Origin: Streptomyces sp. NBC_01317
GTDB lineage: Bacteria > Actinomycetota > Actinomycetes > Streptomycetales > Streptomycetaceae
Reading direction: 5' to 3'
DNA length: 64,000 nt
Assembly (NCBI RefSeq): GCF_035961655.1
Contig: NZ_CP108393.1
Location: 372,001-436,000 of the forward strand
Part shown: positions 16,010 to 23,693 of the stretch, in pieces
Position numbering within the stretch: position 1 is the first letter of the stretch
Layout of the letters: each line of letters starts with the position of its first letter
Position numbers and translations under genes: made by a program
The notes under the pieces: model-generated
Databases searched by the model: none
What the model was told of the DNA's origin: nothing
The model's input: only the letters and a program-made list of their open reading frames with translations

Positions 16010-18082
16010 ATGACGCACCCGACCGATCCTGTCGACCCCGTGGCCACTCCCGCTCCCGCCGCCACTCCCGCCGCCACCGTCCCCGCACCTGTGCCCGTAC
16101 GCGGCCCTCGCCAGGTGCCCCTCCTCGGGAACCTGCCCGCGTTCGCCCGTGACCCGCTCGGCTTCTTCACCCGGTTACGGGGGCTCGGCGACCTCGTCGA
16201 GTGGAAACTCGGGCCGCAGCGCGCCCTGTTCCTCTCCCGGCCCGAGCACATCGGGGAGTTGCTCACCGGCGTGGAGACGCGGTACCGCCACCCCGAACTC
16301 GGCTGGGCGTTCAAGCTGGTGCTCGGCGAGGGGGTGGTCACCTCGGAGGGGCCGGCCTGGCGCCGCAAGCGCGCGCTGGTCCAGCCGGCCGTACGTCCCC
16401 GTCAGGTCCGGGGCCACGCGGGCACGATGGCGGACTGCGCGGCCACCCTGGCCGTCTCCTGGCGGCCCGGTCAGCGTGTCGACGTCCGGCAGGAGATGCT
16501 CGGCCTCACCCAGCGCATCGCGGTACGCACCCTGTTCGGGGCCGACACGGCGGGGCGCGAGGGCGCGATCGGTCCGGCGATGGACATCGCGCAGCGGGAG
16601 ATCGGCAGTGAGTTCCGGGGGCTCACCCTCTTCCTGCCGCCCTGGGTGCCCACTCCGGGCCGCCGCCAGCTCAGGAGGGCCGTGGCCGTCATCGACCGCG
16701 AGGTCGCGCGGGTCACCGACCACCGCAGGCGCGCCGGGGACGGGGAGACCAGGGACGACCTGCTCAGCCGGCTGCTCGCCGCGCGGGACGAGGAGGACAG
16801 GCCGCTCAGCGACAAGGAGATCCGCGACGAGGCGGTGACGCTCTACATCGGCGGCCACGAGACGACCGGCACGACGCTGACCTGGGCGTGGTACCTCCTC
16901 GCCCGCGATCCTGTGGCGCGGGCGCGCCTGGACCGGGAGCTGGCGGACGTTCTCGCCGGCCGGACGCCGGGGCACGACGATGTCAAGGATCTTCCCTGGA
17001 CCGAGCAGATCGTGAAGGAGACCCTGCGCCTCTATCCGCCGGTCTGGCTGATGACGGCGATCGCCAAGCAGGATTCGACGCTGGGGGGACGGCCGGTGGC
17101 GGAGGGCACGGTCCTGTGGTCGAGCCAGTGGAGCGCCCACCGTGACGCCCGCTGGTTCCCCGACCCGGAGGCCTTCCGCCCGGAGCGGTGGGACGCGGAC
17201 GCGTCACCCGCCGTGCCGGACCACGCGTGGTTCCCGTTCGGGGGCGGCGCGCGGGCGTGCCTCGGCGCGCGGTTCGCGATGGTCGAGGCGGTGCTCGTCC
17301 TGGCGACGCTCGCGCAGCGCTTCCATGTCGACGTGGAGCCGGGCGAGAATCCGCCGAAGACCGGGCTCACGCTCCAGCCCTCCCTGCCGGTACGGGGGAC
17401 CCTGCGGGCGGTCGTCCCGGCCGGGACGACCGCCCGCAGGCCTGAGCGGACGCCCGGCCCCCGGGTGCGGCAGGCTCAGGACGAACCGCCCTCGCGCGGG
17501 CGCAGGCCCTCCACCAGCGTGCCGACCGTCCGGGACACCAGTTCCTCCAGCGGCCGGTCACCGTTCACGCCCGTGGTGGCGAGGACCGCGAGGCCCTGGA
17601 GGACGGCGAGGACGGTCAGGTCCACGCGGCCGGTGGTGTCGGCGTCGATGTCGCCCCGGGCCCGTGCCTGGGCGAGCAGGGCGACAGGGGCGGCGAAAGC
17701 GCGGTCATTGGCCTCCCGGAGCCGTGCGGCGCGGGTCGCGTCCTTCGATGTGTGCATCAGGCCGAGGAGGGCGCGGTGCTCGACCGCGAACGCGACGTAC
17801 GCCTGCGCGAAGGTCACGAGCCGCGCCGTGAAATCGCCGTCCTCGTACACGTCGGGGGATCCGCCCAGCGCCGCGTCCAGGCGGCGGCCCAGCCGTTCGT
17901 ACCCGTCCTCGGCCAGGGCGTCCATCAGGGCCTGCTTGTCGGCGAAGTGGCGTCTCGGGGCGCCATGGCTGACCCCGACCTCCCGCGCCAGCTCCCGCAG
18001 CGAGAGGCCGTCGGCGCCGTGGGCGGCCAGCGTCCGCTCCGCCTGCCGGAGCAGGGCCGTCCGCAGGTCGCCGTGGTGGTAG
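16010..18082 (+). CDS. Cytochrome P450; frame lacks a stop at the normal end
   Basis: The first ~465 residues are a complete P450: VPLLGNLPAFARDPLGFF, WRRKRALVQPAV (C-helix), I-helix LYIGGHETTGTTLTW, KETLRLYPPVW (ExxR), PEAFRPERWD and the haem loop FPFGGGARACLGARFAM with the Cys ligand. The family end (LRAVVPAG) falls at 17420, inside a perfect palindrome, but no stop follows: the frame stays open to 18082, adding some 220 Arg/Ser/Pro-rich residues that are simply the antisense of the TetR gene. A one-base shift would give TGA at 17442-17444. Either a stop was lost, a frameshift is present, or the assembly has an error. Electron donors are not encoded nearby. Confidence 0.75.
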   Translation: MTHPTDPVDPVATPAPAATPAATVPAPVPVRGPRQVPLLGNLPAFARDPLGFFTRLRGLGDLVEWKLGPQRALFLSRPEHIGELLTGVETRYRHPELGWAFKLVLGEGVVTSEGPAWRRKRALVQPAVRPRQVRGHAGTMADCAATLAVSWRPGQRVDVRQEMLGLTQRIAVRTLFGADTAGREGAIGPAMDIAQREIGSEFRGLTLFLPPWVPTPGRRQLRRAVAVIDREVARVTDHRRRAGDGETRDDLLSRLLAARDEEDRPLSDKEIRDEAVTLYIGGHETTGTTLTWAWYLLARDPVARARLDRELADVLAGRTPGHDDVKDLPWTEQIVKETLRLYPPVWLMTAIAKQDSTLGGRPVAEGTVLWSSQWSAHRDARWFPDPEAFRPERWDADASPAVPDHAWFPFGGGARACLGARFAMVEAVLVLATLAQRFHVDVEPGENPPKTGLTLQPSLPVRGTLRAVVPAGTTARRPERTPGPRVRQAQDEPPSRGRRPSTSVPTVRDTSSSSGRSPFTPVVARTARPWRTARTVRSTRPVVSASMSPRARAWASRATGAAKARSLASRSRAARVASFDVCIRPRRARCSTANATYACAKVTSRAVKSPSSYTSGDPPSAASRRRPSRSYPSSARASIRACLSAKWRLGAPWLTPTSRASSRSERPSAPWAASVRSACRSRAVRRSPWW
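17401..17440. terminator. Perfect 40-bp palindrome between convergent P450 and TetR genes
   Basis: The 20 bases 17401-17420 (CCTGCGGGCGGTCGTCCCGG) are followed at once by their exact reverse complement (17421-17440), with no loop bases and no mismatch. It lies at the end of the P450 homology and 36 bases beyond the stop of the convergent TetR gene, so it is best read as a bidirectional terminator. In RNA it folds into a stem of up to 18 G/C-rich pairs. Confidence 0.75.
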
Positions 18083-18099
18083 GGCCGGGGGGTGCTCAT
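17476..18099 (-). CDS. TetR/AcrR-family regulator
   Basis: 207 residues. The N-terminal helix-turn-helix is LSLRELAREVGVSHGAPRRHFADKQAL, the standard TetR DNA-binding block, preceded by YHHGDLRTALLRQAERTL. The C-terminal ligand domain (FAQAYVAFAVEHRALLGLMH, NDRAFAAPVALLAQAR) belongs to the TetR_C WHG-like group, where YxxFAxxHPxxFxLMF is typical. It is divergent from a short-chain dehydrogenase gene with 61 bases between starts, and two dyads in that gap are good operator candidates, so autoregulation and control of the dehydrogenase are likely. Confidence 0.9.
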   Translation of the reverse strand: MSTPRPYHHGDLRTALLRQAERTLAAHGADGLSLRELAREVGVSHGAPRRHFADKQALMDALAEDGYERLGRRLDAALGGSPDVYEDGDFTARLVTFAQAYVAFAVEHRALLGLMHTSKDATRAARLREANDRAFAAPVALLAQARARGDIDADTTGRVDLTVLAVLQGLAVLATTGVNGDRPLEELVSRTVGTLVEGLRPREGGSS

Positions 18100-18115
18100 C
18101 GGCTCACCCTATCCT

Positions 18116-18154
18116 AATGTTGTCGTTGACTACATTGTATCCATTGTCTACATT
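18116..18154. promoter_or_regulatory. Two tandem operator-like dyads between TetR and SDR genes
   Basis: Site 1 (18116-18136) has the form AATGT(N)GTC(N3)GAC(N)ACATT, a 21-base dyad with 8 of 10 pairs. Site 2 (18134-18154) is a weaker copy ending in the same ACATT, so TACATTG appears twice, 18 bases apart. Both lie in the 61-base gap between divergent start codons and the stretch is much richer in A/T than its surroundings. This is how TetR regulators usually control themselves and the divergent gene. Confidence 0.65.
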
Positions 18155-18160
18155 GGACGT

Positions 18161-19063
18161 ATGAGCCCTTCCTCGCGCGCCCCACGGTGGTCCCTCTCCG
18201 GCCTACCCGCCCAGACCGGCCGTACGGTCCTGATCACGGGCGCGGGCAGCGGCATCGGGCTGGAGACGGCGCGGGCGTTCGCCTCCGCCGGAGCCCGGGT
18301 CACCCTGGCCGTCCGCAGCGTCGACGCGGCGCGCGCGGCGGCCTCGGACCTGCCCGGCCGCCCCGGGGTGCTTCCCCTGGACCTGGCCGATCTCTCCTCG
18401 GTACGGCGGTTCGCCGCGGCCTGGGACCGGCCCCTCGACGTCCTGGTCAACAACGCGGGGGTGGCCAACGTGCCACTGCGGCGGACCGCCGACGGCTTTG
18501 AAACGCACCTGGGCACCAACCACCTCGGTCACTTCGCGCTGACCAACCTCCTCCTGCCCCGGATCACCAGGCGTGTGGTCACCGTCGCGTCCAACGCGCA
18601 CAAGGGGGCCGCGCTCGACCTCACCGACCTGAACTGGCGGCGCCGCCCGTACCGGGCCCCGGCCGCCTACGGGCAGTCCAAGCTCGCCAACCTGCTCTTC
18701 ACGCTGGAGCTGCAACGGCGGCTGACGGAGGCCGGATCGGCCGTCCTCGCGGTGGCCGCGCATCCGGGCGCGGCCACCACCGGGCTCAACCGTCACCTCG
18801 GTCCCGCCATGACGTTCGTGGCCGCCACCGTCGGGCGGATCGTCCAGCAGAGCGGTTCGGCGGGGGCCCTGCCCACGCTCTTCGCGGCCACCCAGCCGCT
18901 GGCCGGGGGGAGTTACGTCGGCCCCGACGGACGGGGGGAGCAGCGCGGCCACCCCACGCTCGTCGGGCGGAGCGCGGTGGCCCAGGACCCCGTCCTCGCC
19001 CGGAAGTTGTGGGAGGCGTCGGAGCGGTTCACCTCAACCGCCTTTCCTCACCTCGTCCCCTGA
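18161..19063 (+). CDS. Short-chain dehydrogenase/reductase
   Basis: 300 residues from ATG 18161. The Rossmann motif is VLITGAGSGIGLETARAFASAGARVTLAVR, followed by DVLVNNAGVAN, LGTNHLGHFALTNLLLP and catalytic VASNAHKG with Tyr-Lys in AAYGQSKLANLLFTLELQ. The NAG-V and YGQSK-LAN-LF pattern places it with the retinol-dehydrogenase/WWOX-like oxidoreductases. No ribosome site is seen and the start is only about 7 bases after the second dyad, so the transcript may be leaderless. Its substrate is unknown; control by the divergent TetR protein is likely. Confidence 0.88.
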   Translation: MSPSSRAPRWSLSGLPAQTGRTVLITGAGSGIGLETARAFASAGARVTLAVRSVDAARAAASDLPGRPGVLPLDLADLSSVRRFAAAWDRPLDVLVNNAGVANVPLRRTADGFETHLGTNHLGHFALTNLLLPRITRRVVTVASNAHKGAALDLTDLNWRRRPYRAPAAYGQSKLANLLFTLELQRRLTEAGSAVLAVAAHPGAATTGLNRHLGPAMTFVAATVGRIVQQSGSAGALPTLFAATQPLAGGSYVGPDGRGEQRGHPTLVGRSAVAQDPVLARKLWEASERFTSTAFPHLVP

Positions 19064-19282
19064 CGAGGGCACCACGCGCCGCCCGACCGCCTCCGCCGCC
19101 GCGCCCATGGCGACACCCGCGACGATCAGCACGACCGACACATAGATCTCGTAGCCGTCGAAGACGTCGAACCTGGCCACCAGGGACCAGAGTCTGAACC
19201 ACCCGCCGGTCAGCTCGTACAGGAGGCCGCCGACGCCCTGGGCCAGCAGGACGAAGCAGAGGAAACCGAAGAAGGTCTTCAC
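19034..19282 (-). CDS. Small two-helix membrane protein
   Basis: From GTG 19282 the product is 82 residues with two membrane segments (FFGFLCFVLLAQGVGGLLYEL and IYVSVVLIVAGVAMGAAAEAV) and a charged tail. GTG 19339 or TTG 19348 would add about 20 residues; the chosen start gives the natural VKTFFGFL beginning, though GGAGAG sits very close to it. The 3' end overlaps the dehydrogenase gene by 30 bases tail to tail. Function unknown. Confidence 0.6.
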   Translation of the reverse strand: MKTFFGFLCFVLLAQGVGGLLYELTGGWFRLWSLVARFDVFDGYEIYVSVVLIVAGVAMGAAAEAVGRRVVPSSGDEVRKGG

Positions 19283-19393
19283 CTCTCCGAGGGTAGGGAG
19301 AGCGGCGGCGCGGGACCATCGGTCATCGGGAGCGGCCACCCTGACCAAAGTCGCGGGCGGGCCGCCGGCCGGCCTACCGAAGTCTCGCCCGCG

Positions 19394-22300
19394 TCACCCC
19401 GTGCCCGTACGGACGGCCGCCGAGGCCGCCGAGGCCTCGATGACCGTCCGGGCCGAGCGGGTCACGCCGTTGACCGTCACCGCGAGGGTCACGGTCCCCG
19501 GCCGCAGGGCGGTGAGCGTGCCCGTGGCCGGGTCGAAGAGGGCCGCGTGCCGGTCCCGTAGCCGCTGCCGGTCCCGTACACCCTGCCGGTCCCGTACCCC
19601 CGGCCGGTCCCGCAGGTCCCGCACCCCCTGCCGCCCGTCCCCGATCAGCACGTTCGGCGAGCCCGTCCAGTCCGCGCTCAGCGGGAAGGCCACCGGCACC
19701 TGCCTGCTCCCCTGGGTGACGTACGCCGCGACCTTCGCGTCGTGTCCCGGGGTCAGCACCGCCGGGGTGTCCAGCGTCAGCGCGTCGGTGTGCGCGCGGG
19801 TCTGGACCGAGATCCAGTCGGGGCCGCCCGTCCACGGCGCCCCCCGGGCGGCGGTCCACTCGCCCGGGGACACCCGGTCCACACCGACCAGCGACCACCC
19901 GGTGAAGCCGCCCTCGCCCGGCGGGGCCGAAGGGGCCTTCCCCGCGTTGCCGTTGACGAGATACGGCACACCGTCCACGCGCGAGGCGTCGAAGACCCCG
20001 ACGTGGCCGCCGATCAGCGCCGCGCCCTTGCCGGTCGTACGGCGGAAGTCGGCGAGCCACCCTTCGAGCAGCGCCGCCTCCTTCCGGTCGCCCAGCTGGC
20101 TCGCCTTCTGGACGGTCGGGTCGCGCGGTGGTACGTGCTCGATCACCACGAGCGAGCCCACCCCGTCGTCCTCCGCCGCCACGTCCAACTGCGCACGCGC
20201 CTCCTCGATCTGGGCGAGACCGCCGCCACGCAGCGACAGACTCGACGTGTCGAGGGTGAGGAACCGGGTCCCCCGGTGGTCGAACACCCGGTGGGCGGGG
20301 CCGAATTGGGCGGTGAAGTTGTCGATCGTCCCACCCATCACCTCGTGGTTGCCCGGCACGTAGTACCAGGGCAGCGTGTCCCCCAGCTCCTCGGTCAGCA
20401 CCCGGCGCGCGAACGCCAGGTCCTCGGGCGCCCCCTCGTCCACCAAGTCCCCGTTGACCACAAGGAAGTCGGGCTTCGCCGCCCTGATCTCGCGCAGGGT
20501 ACGGCGGGCTTGGTCCACGATCGGACTGTCCGGGTCGCGGGCGACGAACTGGGCGTCGGACATCACCGCGAACCGCCAGTCCCGGCCCTCGGTGCGGGCC
20601 GCGGTGGCGATCAACGGGTCGGCGGGACGCCGCTGTTCGGGCAGGTCCACGGTGGGCGGCAACTGCGCCGTCAGGTCGTCGAGCACGACCTCCCCGGTGT
20701 ACTGCTTCGTGGCCGCGGTCTCGGCGAGGTAGAAGCGGTACACACTCAGCGGGGTCGCGGCGCCCTCGGGCACGGTGAAGGTCACCTGCCGCCAGCCGGT
20801 CCAGGTGACGTACGGACCGCGCAGCAACTGGTCCGAGCCGGCCGCGTCCTTGAGATGCAGCGTGGGCCAGGCGCCCCGGCCGTCCCCCTTGATCCAGAGT
20901 GCGAACGACTGCGGGCGGCCGGGGACTTGAAGCGGTACGGGCGGCAGCGCGTAGGCGGCGCGGGTCGCCGTCGACTGCGTGAAGTCGTAGCCGAGGCGCA
21001 GTCCGGTGCCGGTACGGCCGTCCGGCACGGCGCCGACCGAGCCGCTCGCCCGCGCCTGGGAGAAGGTCCAGGACGCGGCGTCGTCGAAGCCGGTGACCGG
21101 CCGCTCCTCCAGTCCGACGGTGACGGCGAGCGCGGTGGTGACCCCACCGGCGGTGGCCGTGATCCGGCCGGCTCCCGCGCCCGTGAGGGAGCGGACGGTG
21201 AAGTTCTCGGCGCCGTCGTCGGTGACGGAGAAGAGGGAGCGGTCGAAGTCCAGGGTGACATCACGGGGTTCGACCGGCGCGCTGGTGCCATGGGCGTCGA
21301 GCCCGACGATACCGAAGGTGCCGGAGGCCGCCGCGTCCGCGAGTCCGACCCGCTGGGTCGTGGGGCGGATCCGGTCGAGCCGGTCGAGGACCGTCAGCTC
21401 CGTCCCGCCCCCGGCGGGTCCGCGCTCGGCTCTCACCTCGGTGGTGCCGCTCGCGCGGGCGGTGAACAGGCCGCGCGCGTCGACCCGGCCGACGGAGGAC
21501 CGTACCGCCCGCCAGTGGGGCGCACCGGCGGCTGGCCCGTACGTCTCGTCGTAGCCGGCGGCGGTCAACTGCCGGGTCAGACCGGGGAAGACGCGCTCCG
21601 GGTGGCCGCCCCTGATCGGGTCGACGGTCGGTGCGCCGGCCGGGGGCGTACGGGTCGAGACCCAGAACCCGTCGAGCCGTCCGCTGCCGTCGGGGGCGGT
21701 GAGGGCGAGGCCGTTGGGGACGGCGCGTTCGCTGCCGTCGGAAGGGCTGTTCTCCACCTTCGGCGTGTCGCTGCCCGGGACGCGGGCGACCAGCGTCGAG
21801 GAGCCGCCGCCGTCGAGGTTGAGGGCGCTGTACGACCCGGCGCGCCGCATCATCAGGCCGAGTTCGGTGAGGGTCACCCCGCCGCTGTCGGCCTGCCGCC
21901 CGTCGACGGTGAGGATCCGCATCGTGGAGCCGTCCCGCGAGAACCCGACGGCGGTACGCGGGGCCGCGGTGTTGTTGCCCTCGCCGTCGTGGTTCTGCGC
22001 GACCCCGTCCACGACGAGCAGTTCCCGCCCCCCGACGGCGGTAGGGGGCACCGGCCCGCTGTCCGTGCGCGGGCGGTACGCGACCGTCACCGGCTCACCG
22101 GGGCGCAGCGCCCCGAGGGCCTCGGCCCCCGCCTCCCGCCCGACCAGGACGGTGGTGCCCGGCGCGATGGGCCCGGTGCCGGGGCGGTCCGTCACGGAGA
22201 CGACCTCGCCGTCCCGGACGACCGCTTCCGCGACGGGGGCCGCCCGGTCCACGGTCAGGGCGCGGTCGGCGCGGCCCCAGCCCGCCGTGTAGACGCCGAG

Positions 22301-22963
22301 GGAACCGGCGGGCACGTTCGCGGCGTTGTACGCGGCCAGGGGGTGCGGTCCCGAGGGCAGGGTCACCGTCCCCTCGAAGTAGAGCCGGAGGATCCGCCCC
22401 GCGTTCCCGGGGCCGATCCCGACGGCCCGTTCGGCGCCGGCCGCCGGGGAGTGGTCGACCTGGCCGTCCCTGATGCCGGGTCCCTGCGGCGCGCCCGTCT
22501 CGTTGATGTCGAAGAAGTCCGCGTTGATCGCGGCGACGGTACGGCGCCCGGCGCCCGGGTCGTGGAGCGCGGCGAGTTCGGAGACCGTACGCCGGTCGGA
22601 GACCTGGCCGGAGGACAGGTAGTCGGCCCGGGCGCCACCGTCGAGGTCCACGGAGAGTGTGTCGACCCGCAGCCACGCGGCGGCTTCGAGCCGGTCGTAC
22701 GAGGTGAGGGTGACACCGGGGGCGACGGGCCGGGAGGAGCGCGACGTCTCCAGTCCTTCTCCGTCCCCACCGGCCGTGACCGTCGCCGGGGCCCCGCCCC
22801 CCGCGCTCGCCGGCGGGGGCGCGACCGGCCGCAGGATCCCGGCGGCGGTCAGCGGCCGGGGGTCGGGCGTGGAGTCGGCGAAGGACGGGGAGACCGCCCC
22901 CGCCGTCAGGGCGGTCGCCGCCGTGAACAGCACGACGGACCGCCAGGCGTTGCCTGGGCCCAC
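19394..22963 (-). CDS. Secreted phosphodiester glycosidase/metallophosphoesterase fusion
   Basis: 1189 residues from GTG 22963, chosen for an AGGAG five bases upstream; the longer frame to 23095 has no such site. A signal peptide (VVLFTAATALTAGAVSPSFA) precedes an N-terminal NAGPA-type phosphodiester glycosidase domain (VAAINADFFDINETG, VGFSRDGSTMRILTVDG, SALNLDGGGSST). A middle part has Ig-like and carbohydrate-binding-like beta domains. The C-terminal calcineurin-like phosphoesterase has the metal motifs FAVMSDAQF, VVNGDLVDEG, YVPGNHEVMGG, VVIEHVPP and LIGGHVGVF. Near the end, a degenerate GVRDRQ/LRDR repeat (about 19545-19625) is encoded by short tandem DNA repeats. It probably strips sugars and phosphate from extracellular phosphodiesters such as wall polymers. 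Confidence 0.85.
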   Translation of the reverse strand: MGPGNAWRSVVLFTAATALTAGAVSPSFADSTPDPRPLTAAGILRPVAPPPASAGGGAPATVTAGGDGEGLETSRSSRPVAPGVTLTSYDRLEAAAWLRVDTLSVDLDGGARADYLSSGQVSDRRTVSELAALHDPGAGRRTVAAINADFFDINETGAPQGPGIRDGQVDHSPAAGAERAVGIGPGNAGRILRLYFEGTVTLPSGPHPLAAYNAANVPAGSLGVYTAGWGRADRALTVDRAAPVAEAVVRDGEVVSVTDRPGTGPIAPGTTVLVGREAGAEALGALRPGEPVTVAYRPRTDSGPVPPTAVGGRELLVVDGVAQNHDGEGNNTAAPRTAVGFSRDGSTMRILTVDGRQADSGGVTLTELGLMMRRAGSYSALNLDGGGSSTLVARVPGSDTPKVENSPSDGSERAVPNGLALTAPDGSGRLDGFWVSTRTPPAGAPTVDPIRGGHPERVFPGLTRQLTAAGYDETYGPAAGAPHWRAVRSSVGRVDARGLFTARASGTTEVRAERGPAGGGTELTVLDRLDRIRPTTQRVGLADAAASGTFGIVGLDAHGTSAPVEPRDVTLDFDRSLFSVTDDGAENFTVRSLTGAGAGRITATAGGVTTALAVTVGLEERPVTGFDDAASWTFSQARASGSVGAVPDGRTGTGLRLGYDFTQSTATRAAYALPPVPLQVPGRPQSFALWIKGDGRGAWPTLHLKDAAGSDQLLRGPYVTWTGWRQVTFTVPEGAATPLSVYRFYLAETAATKQYTGEVVLDDLTAQLPPTVDLPEQRRPADPLIATAARTEGRDWRFAVMSDAQFVARDPDSPIVDQARRTLREIRAAKPDFLVVNGDLVDEGAPEDLAFARRVLTEELGDTLPWYYVPGNHEVMGGTIDNFTAQFGPAHRVFDHRGTRFLTLDTSSLSLRGGGLAQIEEARAQLDVAAEDDGVGSLVVIEHVPPRDPTVQKASQLGDRKEAALLEGWLADFRRTTGKGAALIGGHVGVFDASRVDGVPYLVNGNAGKAPSAPPGEGGFTGWSLVGVDRVSPGEWTAARGAPWTGGPDWISVQTRAHTDALTLDTPAVLTPGHDAKVAAYVTQGSRQVPVAFPLSADWTGSPNVLIGDGRQGVRDLRDRPGVRDRQGVRDRQRLRDRHAALFDPATGTLTALRPGTVTLAVTVNGVTRSARTVIEASAASAAVRTGTG

Positions 22964-23259
22964 AACTTCTCCTGGGAGACGGTGAATTCGTTCGGGTGAG
23001 CACTGTCTGCCGCCAGCTTTGCCGTGCACACACCAATGAACCAGGAGTTCGGGGAAACGCCGGGAAGAACACGCGGTGACAGCGCCGGACGCCACCCGCT
23101 GGACCAGCCGGTCATGGCCCCCAGGCGGCGCACTGACATCTCTTGGAAAATTTCAGGGGGAGGTGTCGATCCGGGCCTCTCCCGTTCGACGTACAAGTGA
23201 GAGGCGGGGAAAGCCCCGCTCCGGCCCGCCAGGGCCGGCCACCACATGACGGAGTCACC

Positions 23260-23616
23260 ATGCCGCGTTTCCTGACCATGATCCGCATCGATGAGCAGAA
23301 CACGCCGACCGAGGCTCCCGGCCCCGAGTTCGACGAGCGCATGGGCGCGCTGCTGGAGGAGATCACCAAGGCGGGGGTCATGCTGGACACGGCCGGCCTG
23401 GCGCCGACCTCCGACGGCACCCGGGTCACCTGGGCCGACGGCAAGGTGCGCTACACGGACGGGCCCTTCACCGAGACCAAGGAGGTCATCGGCGGCTACT
23501 CGCTGATCCAGGCCAGGGACAAGGCGGAGGCCCTGGAGTGGGCCAGGCGCTTCCTGGAGATCCACCCGGCCCACTGGACCGTCACCGCGGAGGTCCGCGA
23601 GATCGTCGAGGGCTGA
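23260..23616 (+). CDS. YciI-like (YCII/PhnB-associated) protein
   Basis: 118 residues from ATG 23260 with GGAG six bases upstream. It shows the YCII pattern used in the DGPF subfamily: FLTMIRIDE, LLEEITKAGVMLDTAGLAPTS, VTWADGKVRYTDGPFTETKEVIGGYSLIQ and AEALEWARRFLEIHP. These are dimeric ferredoxin-like alpha-beta proteins with a conserved His/Asp pocket; DGPF members often accompany ECF sigma-factor genes, but none is present here. Function unknown. Confidence 0.85.
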   Translation: MPRFLTMIRIDEQNTPTEAPGPEFDERMGALLEEITKAGVMLDTAGLAPTSDGTRVTWADGKVRYTDGPFTETKEVIGGYSLIQARDKAEALEWARRFLEIHPAHWTVTAEVREIVEG

Positions 23617-23632
23617 CACGGCCGCCCACCGT

Positions 23633-23693
23633 CCCGTACGCGGATCGCCCCTGCCCCGCCGCTCCTACGGGGTGGGGTCGATCCGCGTACGGG
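23633..23693. terminator. Long inverted repeat between convergent YciI and SpoIIE-type genes
   Basis: CCCGTACGCGGATCG (23633-23647) and CGATCCGCGTACGGG (23679-23693) are perfect 15-base arms, and the enclosed bases contain further CCCC/GGGG pairs. The repeat begins 17 bases after the YciI stop and its right arm covers the last codons of the opposing phosphatase gene. It is a clear bidirectional terminator. Confidence 0.8.

Noticed and set aside
19742..22999. 1085-residue plus-strand open frame
   Set aside because: Antisense shadow of the secreted phosphoesterase fusion. It is Arg/Gly/Pro-rich, lacks any domain pattern and is explained by high G/C content.
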